This document shows positions 1-7,403 of a DNA stretch of 36,109 bases, in pieces. Every line of letters starts with the position of its first letter. The stretch's first letter is position 1. The position numbers and the translations under genes were made by a program. The notes beneath the pieces were generated by a model. It did no database searches, was not told the DNA's origin, and saw only the letters and a program-made list of their open reading frames with translations. The stretch is from Candidatus Celaenobacter antarcticus (GTDB lineage: Bacteria; Cloacimonadota; Cloacimonadia; JGIOTU-2), in the NCBI GenBank assembly GCA_030765865.1, contig JAVCDK010000082.1, forward strand, positions 1 to 36,109. Reading direction: 5' to 3'.

Positions 1-135
1 CCAAGCTCGACGAAGAAGGCGCTAAAGCCGGCAACGCGGACGATCAGGTCGCGGTATTGATCGGGATTTTCCTGCGCATCCTTCAGCATTGCGCTGTCAA
101 CCACATTGAATTGAAGCTGAAAACCGAAATCAAAA
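1..135 (-). pseudogene. C-terminal fragment of a glycyl-radical enzyme (pyruvate formate-lyase-like superfamily), runs off left edge
   Basis: Reverse complement of ~1-130 translates to [43 protein letters not shown], with the glycyl-radical loop RVAGFSA and the conserved [29 protein letters not shown] block. An in-frame stop lies just upstream (..EKDL*DIFDFGF). Not in the ORF track. Confidence 0.85.
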
Positions 136-881
136 ATGTCTTACAAGTCCTTTTCCCAGAACTTAGTAAACATACTAATGTTTTCACAAAAACAATGCTC
201 AGACTTCTTCTTAAAGCTCCGGGATGCTTTCCCATTATGAAAATGAAAACTCAACAAATCGCTAGATTCTTCGATAAAACCAGAGGAAACAAAATTCAAA
301 TATCTCCACGTGAACTGAAATCCCTGGCAAAAAACTCTATCGGAATCAAAGATGACTCACTTGAAACGGTGCTGATATTAAAGATCAAAAGATTAATCTT
401 CATCATAGAACAAATTGATGATATAAAAGAGCACCTCAAAATTTATGTTAAAGAAAATCTCCAACAAAATTTTGATATAATTACTTCTATAAATGGTATC
501 GGAAAAACTACTGCTGAAAAATTCCTGATCGAAATTGCCGATATTGAAAACTTTAAATCTCACAAGCAGCTGAGAGCTTATATCGGTACGGATCCTTCTA
601 TCAAACAAAGCGGATCCTCTGTTAATGTAAACGGAAGAATATCAAAAAGAGGAAATGCTTATTTAAGAAAAACTATCCGGCAAATGGCTGTTGGCGTTAT
701 TCGTTGCTGTCCCTATTTTGCTGATTATTTCCATAAGAAAATCAGTGAAGGCAAAAAATATAAACAAGCTGTTATTGCTGTCGCTAATAAGCTGATCAAA
801 ACACTCTATGCAATGTTAAAAAACAAAACCTTTTCCCAGGTTAAAAATGAAGCCAATCTAATAAATATTATTTATAGTTGA
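118..881 (+). mobile_element. IS110-family transposase, 5'-truncated (Transposase_20 / C-terminal portion; N-terminal DEDD catalytic region missing)
   Basis: ORF 57..881: ITSINGIGKTTAEKFLIEIADIENFKSHKQLRAYIGTDPSIKQSGSSVNVNGRISKRGNAYLRKTIRQMAVG is the typical IS110/IS1111 C-terminal HhH + Ser region. The first ~20 codons are antisense to the glycyl-radical enzyme fragment, so the ORF start at 57 is not genuine. Confidence 0.88.
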
Positions 882-1145
882 CTCCTTGTGGTTTTTACAC
901 ATTTCTTTTTTTGAGTTTTCCAAATACGTATCCCTCAATTTCATAATCAGTCCATTCGATAGATATCACCTCTCATATCCCATAACCTCACTATTCCAAG
1001 GATGAGGAATAGCAAGGTTGGAGAGTATAAATTTGTTTTTTCCAGGGTTTTTGAATATATTACAGATGCACCTATGTACGGTGCCAAAATTGTGAAGGAA
1101 TAGGTAACATGCATAATAGACGTTAGTTATACAATACCGGAGGGG

Positions 1146-1160
1146 GGAGGTAAGTCCTCC
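1146..1160. repeat. Small inverted repeat GGAGG-TAAGT-CCTCC
   Basis: Direct reading; 5-bp perfect arms, 5-nt loop, in the non-coding region downstream of the IS110 transposase. Confidence 0.5.
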
Positions 1161-1307
1161 GTAAATACTGTTCCTACTACATATCGTTGCCCTCATATTT
1201 TTCCTTTTCATCATGTATATCACACATTATGAAAAACACTCATCTTGATAAACCTTTCTTTATCAACCTCTATTTCATTCTAAGGATTTGAATTTAAATA
1301 AATGTAG

Positions 1308-1389
1308 CGCAAGATTCCAATCTTGCGTACTCAACATCAGTCTTCTTCGCTGGCTGGCAGGTACACCCCGACAGGTCGGAATGTTGAGT
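1308..1389. repeat. Compound inverted-repeat element (REP/MITE-like)
   Basis: CGCAAGAT-TCCA-ATCTTGCG hairpin (1308-1327) followed by ACTCAACAT (1329-1337) ... ATGTTGAGT (1381-1389), which encloses the palindrome CCGACAGGTCGG. Confidence 0.65.
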
Positions 1390-1481
1390 TAAAATAGTCA
1401 ACCTCACTTTTCTTTTTCTTTTTCTCGCTTTTTCGTCCTATCTATTTGTCGCTCTTCTCTCCTCTCTCTACCCTCCACGCT

Positions 1482-2123
1482 CTACGGTTTTAATATTCCC
1501 AGCCAATCTCCAAGTAAAAAATTCAATCTTCCAATAAGAAGGGATATACGTGCCATAACCGTATAGCCAAAAGCAGCACCAAAACTTACCATAAGAAAAT
1601 AGATGCCCACGCGGGCTGTGGTTCCGAATGCACCTTCGTGTTTCTTGCTGAAGAAGAAGTAAACAATGCCTGTTATTGTGCCGATAATGAGAATGAGTTC
1701 CCCAATTATTTGGGCTGCATTGCTCGAAGCAAAAGGATTCAGCATCGTTGCAGTAAGTTGATTCAGCACATCGGATTGCAGATAGCGCTTGAAGAATAGT
1801 CCTGCAGTTGTTCCTACCACGACAGCGAGTGCATATCGGCTAACCCAGTCGATCGAGGGGATCAATCTGCAGAGCATGAGGATGCCGAGGAACGCAGGTA
1901 TTAAGAGAATGAAATTATGAGCAAAATCCGTAGTGACAGGCACAAATAGATTGGGTATCAGTATGTTGTAAATCGTATATATGAACCAATAACCGGCAGA
2001 AATTCCGATGAATATCTGCTCAGCTATTTTATAAAATGGATTATCCTTGTAGAGGAAGCTGAAAATTGCGAAGGTGAGAAAGACACCGATCCAGATCCCG
2101 ATTCTATGCATTAAAATTTCCAT
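1482..2123 (-). CDS. Polytopic membrane protein of unknown function (cluster gene 4)
   Basis: 213-aa ORF with multiple hydrophobic segments; last gene of a tight minus-strand cluster. Confidence 0.8.
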   Translation of the reverse strand: MEILMHRIGIWIGVFLTFAIFSFLYKDNPFYKIAEQIFIGISAGYWFIYTIYNILIPNLFVPVTTDFAHNFILLIPAFLGILMLCRLIPSIDWVSRYALAVVVGTTAGLFFKRYLQSDVLNQLTATMLNPFASSNAAQIIGELILIIGTITGIVYFFFSKKHEGAFGTTARVGIYFLMVSFGAAFGYTVMARISLLIGRLNFLLGDWLGILKP

Positions 2124-2138
2124 TCATTTCTCCGAGTG

Positions 2139-2978
2139 CTATGATTTCATTGTATCTTTTTTCCTTGTGGCAAAATATCCAATATTGCCGATCAGGATAA
2201 AAATAATTATAATGAGATGGGCAACTGATTGAGCATCCATTCCTTTTGTTGCGAAACCGGGTTTGTTGACAAGGAGTTCATATTCTGCTGCCCCTTTCAG
2301 GCCGCCAAGTAAGCCGACAAGTTGTTGTTGCTCATTCACATACGCAAGCATGATGGGTGCCTGTACTGCAGTTGTTCCGCCGCCGACCGGTTTACCAAAA
2401 GTGTCATGAGCGATCATAACCCACTGTTTCAATCCCGGATCACCAGCAGAAAGAGAGATCACACAACCAAGCTTATCAAAATTCTTGATACCTTTCATAA
2501 TTGGGAATTCATCAATAGGATTCCCACCTCCATCGGTAGGAAAAGTGCTTCGAAAATCCTTAGCCATATGGTTGATAGTGACCATTCCGCCTACTTTGTA
2601 ACCAAGATTAATGAAGTCAATGCCATATTCAATATTCGGATATTCCGCACTCACCTTTTCGAATGCTTCATTGCACATTTGCACACCCATAGGCCAAAGA
2701 GCTATTGCAATAATACGTATCCGGTTAGTGAATGCTTGCTCCATCAAAGCGATCGCCATGGGTTGTATCTCTGGCTTGGTTGAGGGTCCATAATCAAAAG
2801 AAATGAGAATGCGTGTGCCGGGCTCCAATTCTTCCATGAGATTGTAAACACTCTCGACATTTTCGGTCACTTCCAGATTGAAGCCCAAAGTCCATATAAG
2901 AGGGAGTGCCACACCGATGAAGATGAGCACGAAAATAATTCTTCTGTCAATATGAAGGAATCTTTCAAAAATTTTCAT
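2139..2978 (-). CDS. Membrane-anchored protein of unknown function, one TM at each end with an extracytoplasmic domain (cluster gene 3)
   Basis: 279-aa ORF; N-terminal TM (IIFVLIFIGVALPLIWTLGF), ~220-aa soluble middle, C-terminal TM (SVAHLIIIIFILIGNIGYFA). Confidence 0.82.
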   Translation of the reverse strand: MKIFERFLHIDRRIIFVLIFIGVALPLIWTLGFNLEVTENVESVYNLMEELEPGTRILISFDYGPSTKPEIQPMAIALMEQAFTNRIRIIAIALWPMGVQMCNEAFEKVSAEYPNIEYGIDFINLGYKVGGMVTINHMAKDFRSTFPTDGGGNPIDEFPIMKGIKNFDKLGCVISLSAGDPGLKQWVMIAHDTFGKPVGGGTTAVQAPIMLAYVNEQQQLVGLLGGLKGAAEYELLVNKPGFATKGMDAQSVAHLIIIIFILIGNIGYFATRKKDTMKS

Positions 2979-2979
2979 T

Positions 2980-3675
2980 TTATTTACCCCCTAAATATGA
3001 ACGTTCAATGCCAAGAATAATGCGTAGAGAGCTGCCGATCACACCAAATCCTGCACATATCATGATCGCGCGCTGACCGGCAGTATTGGGGTATTTCATG
3101 ATGAAAGAAGCAATATTTGGCAGATGCAGGAAACCAAGAGATTCAGGAATCCAGCATGTTAACGTGCTTCCAATCGTTGTCCTTCCGAGCATGACGAGAA
3201 CTGCTGCGACAAGGAGCAGTGTGGATTCGGCATTACGAGCACGAAATGCCCTGTAGGATGCAGAAGCCATGAAGAATGCGAGCAATGAGAACATGGTTGC
3301 AGAGAGATTCTCAAACATGTATTTGAAGATGTAATCAAAGGGTTTGTACCCGAAGAAATTGAGCATTTTGTCGCTGATTGGAATGAGTCCGGGCTGCTTC
3401 TGGGTTCCCCATAAGATGCCGCAAGTGACCATGATAGAAAAGCTTACAAGCGCGATAATAAAGTAGGGCCAGTTGGGGGCCTTACGGGAGATTTTTATAA
3501 TATTTACTTTGAACAAGCTGAGCTGTCCGAGAATGATGGCAAAGCCCGAAATGATCAAAAACCATCCTCCCAGACTGGTCGAGAGGTTGCCAAAGGGTTT
3601 GTGCGGAATAAATTCAGAAACGATGATAAGCGCACCAACAAAGAAGGTGATAAGCATTGGAATTTGTCTTTTCAT
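2980..3675 (-). CDS. Polytopic membrane protein of unknown function (cluster gene 2)
   Basis: 231-aa hydrophobic ORF, 1 nt from the next gene. Confidence 0.8.
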   Translation of the reverse strand: MKRQIPMLITFFVGALIIVSEFIPHKPFGNLSTSLGGWFLIISGFAIILGQLSLFKVNIIKISRKAPNWPYFIIALVSFSIMVTCGILWGTQKQPGLIPISDKMLNFFGYKPFDYIFKYMFENLSATMFSLLAFFMASASYRAFRARNAESTLLLVAAVLVMLGRTTIGSTLTCWIPESLGFLHLPNIASFIMKYPNTAGQRAIMICAGFGVIGSSLRIILGIERSYLGGK

Positions 3676-3691
3676 GTGACCTCTTTATGTA

Positions 3692-4798
3692 TTAGTGGGT
3701 TGCCAAAAAGTCTTTCAGGAAATGTATGCCGAACATTTCGAGCACCACACCGACGAGGAGGGTTAGTATAATGATAGCTTTTCCTACATCCTGACCTTTC
3801 AAACTTCCAAGCTGATTCGGTTCATTTGAGAGATACGCAGATGCAGCGAAGAGTTCTTCACCTATCAGAGTATAGTCACATGCAGCAACAAAGAATGGGA
3901 TTTGCGTGGGCATTGCCGTGCCCGCGATCTGGATCGCTCCACTTTCAAAACCGGTTTCTGCAAGAATAAGGGATTCGGCGTAAAATGCGCCCAGATAGAA
4001 ATTTGCAGCGGGTTTTTCGCGCAATATTATGCCATCGACACCAGCCACATACCCGAACTGGTCATCTGTAAGATAGAATACGGAGTCTGGGTTGAATGCA
4101 TCCGGTCTTCCTGCCCGGAGGTAGGATTCCTTCACGATCTCTTTTGCAGTGGAGAGTACCATCGAGCGGCACACGGGAACATAAATTGTCGAATCATATT
4201 GAGCAACTTTCTCAGCAAGATGTCCCAAAATGTTCAAGCCGGCAATTGTCTGCATATCATCGAGATCGGAGATACCCGGCACAAAAAGAAGAGGTTTCCC
4301 CATTTCTGTAGCTCGTCCGACCGCCTCTTCTATCGTATCGAGTCCACTGATTTTCCTTATGTATAACCGTTTTCCTCTTCGAGCAGAAAGAATAAAATAA
4401 AGAATAGCGCTGCCAAGAAGAATAGTCATAATGAGCAGAGATATTTTATCTGTATTGAACCACTGTGCCCTGGCTATTGCTGAAGCACTGAAGCTTTGCA
4501 GCGTTTCTCCGTTCATTTTCGGAACAGAGAGCATGTAAAAATATTCCTGCCCATCCTCAATATTTTCATCATCAATATATGTTTTCAGCAGTGGAGTGAC
4601 CCTCGCAATCTCAATATAATTTTCTTTATCAATACTGCGGGTGATGATCATCTCAGGAAAAGATGGTGGGACATTCCATTCCAATAAAATCGCACCTCCA
4701 TCATCATTTGGATTGTCTGAGGCAGTGAAGGAAATGTCCTGGGCACATAAAGCGAATGAAAAAAATATTAAAATTACGAGTAAAATATATACTCTCAT
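3692..4798 (-). CDS. Fibronectin type III-like / DUF6754-like membrane protein (cluster gene 1)
   Basis: Signal peptide, FnIII-like N-terminus (ILLEWNVPPSFPEMIITRSIDKENYIEIARV..YIDDENIEDGQEYFYML), TM, then a conserved-looking domain (GKPLLFVPGISDLDDMQTIAGLNILGHLAEKVAQYDSTIYVPV) and a C-terminal TM. Family name recalled from architecture, not searched. Confidence 0.75.
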   Translation of the reverse strand: MRVYILLVILIFFSFALCAQDISFTASDNPNDDGGAILLEWNVPPSFPEMIITRSIDKENYIEIARVTPLLKTYIDDENIEDGQEYFYMLSVPKMNGETLQSFSASAIARAQWFNTDKISLLIMTILLGSAILYFILSARRGKRLYIRKISGLDTIEEAVGRATEMGKPLLFVPGISDLDDMQTIAGLNILGHLAEKVAQYDSTIYVPVCRSMVLSTAKEIVKESYLRAGRPDAFNPDSVFYLTDDQFGYVAGVDGIILREKPAANFYLGAFYAESLILAETGFESGAIQIAGTAMPTQIPFFVAACDYTLIGEELFAASAYLSNEPNQLGSLKGQDVGKAIIILTLLVGVVLEMFGIHFLKDFLATH

Positions 4799-4957
4799 GT
4801 ATTACTCCAATTAACTAAAAATTCAATTTGCATTCGAAATCACAAATAAAAGATTAAAGTGTCAACAAATTCCAAAATATCATTAAAAATTATGAAAAGA
4901 TTGGAAAACTTTACAAAAAATTCATGAATCCACATTTGATTATAAAAGGAATAGTCA

Positions 4958-5956
4958 ATGAATATTTTAATTTCAGGCGGAACTGGTTTTGTTGGATATC
5001 ATTTAATAAAATGTCTTGTGAACAAAGGTCATTTGATCACGTGTATTATAAGACCTAACTCAAAAACTGAGACTCTTAAAGCTTTTGACGTTCAATATAT
5101 TTCGACTGAGGAAATAATTAATAAACAGATAGATTTTTCTCAATTTGATATTGTATATCATCTTGCTAGTATCCGTCATAAATGGGGAACAAGTTGGAAT
5201 GAGTATATTCGATCTGGGCAAGAATATACTGAGATGTTGTTAAAATCATCCGTTAGTAAAATAGCACAATTTATATTTTGTAGTTCAGTCGCGGTTTATG
5301 GATATTCAGAGGAACTTCCTATTTCAGAAGAAACAGAGAGGAAGCCATATAATTTATATGGAAAAATGAAGCTTGAATGCGAAAATCTTGTTACTTCATA
5401 TAATGAAAAGTATGGTCTGCCATATACAATTCTCCGTCCCTCCATTGTGTATGGTGAAAATGATCAGCAAGGTATGATGACCAGATTAATTAAAATGATT
5501 CATAATAATTCATATCATACAGTTGGGGGTGGCAGAAATAGAATTCAATGTATTTATATTGAAGATTTTATTAATATTCTTGAAAAGATTGGAACAAATT
5601 TTCATCCAACTAACGATGGCTTTATTGTATCTTATAAATATCCAATTACGATAAATAATTTAGTTAAATTAATAAGAAATGAATTACAAAAAAAAGTCAT
5701 TCTTGACATAAAGATTCCAGAATGGTTTGCACGATTTATTGCCATTATAATTGAAAAGATTTATCAGAAGGGTGTGAAATTAACAGGTCCAGAACCGATT
5801 ATTGCCCAAGAGAAAGTGGATACAATGGTTAAAGATGTGATATATGATATTTCTAAAATCGAAAAAGAATATGATTTCAAGCCCATATTTTCTTACGAAC
5901 ATGGAATTAATAGATTGGTACATAATTTAGCGCAGGAGAATAAATGGAAGGTATAA
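4958..5956 (+). CDS. NAD-dependent epimerase/dehydratase (extended SDR)
   Basis: N-terminal GGTGFVGYH Rossmann motif and YNLYGKMK (YxxxK) catalytic motif. Confidence 0.93.
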   Translation: MNILISGGTGFVGYHLIKCLVNKGHLITCIIRPNSKTETLKAFDVQYISTEEIINKQIDFSQFDIVYHLASIRHKWGTSWNEYIRSGQEYTEMLLKSSVSKIAQFIFCSSVAVYGYSEELPISEETERKPYNLYGKMKLECENLVTSYNEKYGLPYTILRPSIVYGENDQQGMMTRLIKMIHNNSYHTVGGGRNRIQCIYIEDFINILEKIGTNFHPTNDGFIVSYKYPITINNLVKLIRNELQKKVILDIKIPEWFARFIAIIIEKIYQKGVKLTGPEPIIAQEKVDTMVKDVIYDISKIEKEYDFKPIFSYEHGINRLVHNLAQENKWKV

Positions 5957-6369
5957 TAAAACAGGATGTTAATCAACGATATGAATGTGAAATATTAGGT
6001 TTCGGAGAGATATTTGAGATTAAATCAGTTGAAAGAATCAGAAAAAGATTAATGAAAAAATATAAGGATGGAGTATTATATCTATCTTCAAATAAAGATC
6101 ATTCAGGAAAAGGTTTTACAAGAGAAGAAGTGGAAAGTGCTGTCAGAAATGACGGATTGCAGCTATTGGAAAGCGGTTATGCAGATGCACCTCCCTGGAA
6201 ATCTGATCCTCTTGAAACAGGACAAAAATCATCAAAAATGAAGATTCCGATTTTATCAAAATTAGCCCCACTTTTATTTGTGATGTGGATTCCTGTATTT
6301 GAGCAATTTTACAGAAAGCGACGAAAAGCACATGTTGTTTGGGTGTTTGGAGTAGTTGATGAAAAATAA
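5944..6369 (+). CDS. Hypothetical protein, possibly a remnant of the C-terminal region of a SAM-dependent methyltransferase
   Basis: 141-aa ORF overlapping both neighbours by ~13 nt (translational coupling pattern). GFTREEVESAVRNDGLQLLESGYADAPPW and ..MWIPVFEQFYRKRRKAHVVWVFGV resemble methyltransferase C-terminal tails only loosely. Confidence 0.6.
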   Translation: MEGIIKQDVNQRYECEILGFGEIFEIKSVERIRKRLMKKYKDGVLYLSSNKDHSGKGFTREEVESAVRNDGLQLLESGYADAPPWKSDPLETGQKSSKMKIPILSKLAPLLFVMWIPVFEQFYRKRRKAHVVWVFGVVDEK

Positions 6370-7348
6370 ATTGAATATTATAATTGGTATAATCATTGGA
6401 ATTGCCTTTCTCGGTTTCTGGTTTCTTCTGGTTGATATAAATGAGATATGGTCATATCTTAGCCGATTGAATATTTTTCATCTTGTCATATTTACTTTTT
6501 TTTATATTTTCGCATATTTCATTCGTTCTTATAGATGGCGACTTATATTGAAACCGATCTTTACTATGAAAATCCTTGAATCTTTCTCCTATTTTATGGC
6601 GGGAATGTTAATTAATTATATTATTCCTATCAGGGCAGGTGAGGTTGCAAAAAGCTTTTTTCTCAAGAAAAATGAGGGTGTAAAAATTTCAAAATCCCTT
6701 CCTTCAATATTCATTGATAAACTTACTGATTTATTTCCAATTATTGTAATTATTATACTAATTCCAATTCTATCAATTCCTGTTGGAAGGACACTCACTT
6801 GGGTAATTGTCGCTATCCTGGCATTGTATGTGATTTTTCTTTTTATCCTCTTTTTTTCCATGAAGAGTCCAGAGAATATGCACAAGATTTTGATGAAATT
6901 ATCTTTTTTCCTTCCCAATAAATTCAAACTTAAACTCGAAAAATTTTTTGTCAGCTTCATTGATGGGATGGGGATACTCAAAGGACGAGTAAAGGATACA
7001 ATACTGATTTATGTTTTAACAATTCTTGCTGTTTTGTCGGAAGGTTTTTTTGTGTATATGATTTTTAAAAGTTTGGGGTTGCAAGATATTGGATTTATAA
7101 AAATTATTTTTGGCTATACGCTTATGAATCTTACTTATATTCTGCCAACACCACCAGCACAGATTGGTTCAAATGAATTCATGTGGGTTGTGATTTTTTC
7201 TTTTGCACTTGGGGTAAATAATAACTTAACCGGGGCTGCTGTTGCAACCGTTCATATCCTGACAACAATTATAATATTTTCAATTGGAGCAATCTCACTT
7301 TCTTCAATTGGGATAAAACTTACAGAGGTTTTGAAATCAAATAATTAA
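6359..7348 (+). CDS. Lysylphosphatidylglycerol synthase TM-domain / UPF0104 flippase-like membrane protein
   Basis: Polytopic; YFIRSYRWRLILKPI, FSYFMAGMLINYIIPIRAGEVAKSFFLKKNEGV and LPTPPAQIGSNEFMWVVIFS are characteristic. ORF track uses TTG at 6356; ATG at 6359 preferred. Confidence 0.88.
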   Translation: MKNKLNIIIGIIIGIAFLGFWFLLVDINEIWSYLSRLNIFHLVIFTFFYIFAYFIRSYRWRLILKPIFTMKILESFSYFMAGMLINYIIPIRAGEVAKSFFLKKNEGVKISKSLPSIFIDKLTDLFPIIVIIILIPILSIPVGRTLTWVIVAILALYVIFLFILFFSMKSPENMHKILMKLSFFLPNKFKLKLEKFFVSFIDGMGILKGRVKDTILIYVLTILAVLSEGFFVYMIFKSLGLQDIGFIKIIFGYTLMNLTYILPTPPAQIGSNEFMWVVIFSFALGVNNNLTGAAVATVHILTTIIIFSIGAISLSSIGIKLTEVLKSNN

Positions 7349-7403
7349 ATTATTGACAAAATTATAAAGAGAATTTTCAAAGAGTCAATCGTGGAGGTGC
7401 GAT

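Noticed and set aside
966-1223. 85-aa minus-strand ORF in the intergenic region after the IS110 transposase
   Set aside because: No recognisable domain; it spans hairpin/repeat-rich non-coding DNA; likely spurious.
2322-2783. 153-aa plus-strand ORF
   Set aside because: Antisense to the membrane cluster gene 2139..2978; no independent evidence.
3902-4366. 154-aa plus-strand ORF
   Set aside because: Antisense to the DUF6754-like gene; composition of a shadow frame.
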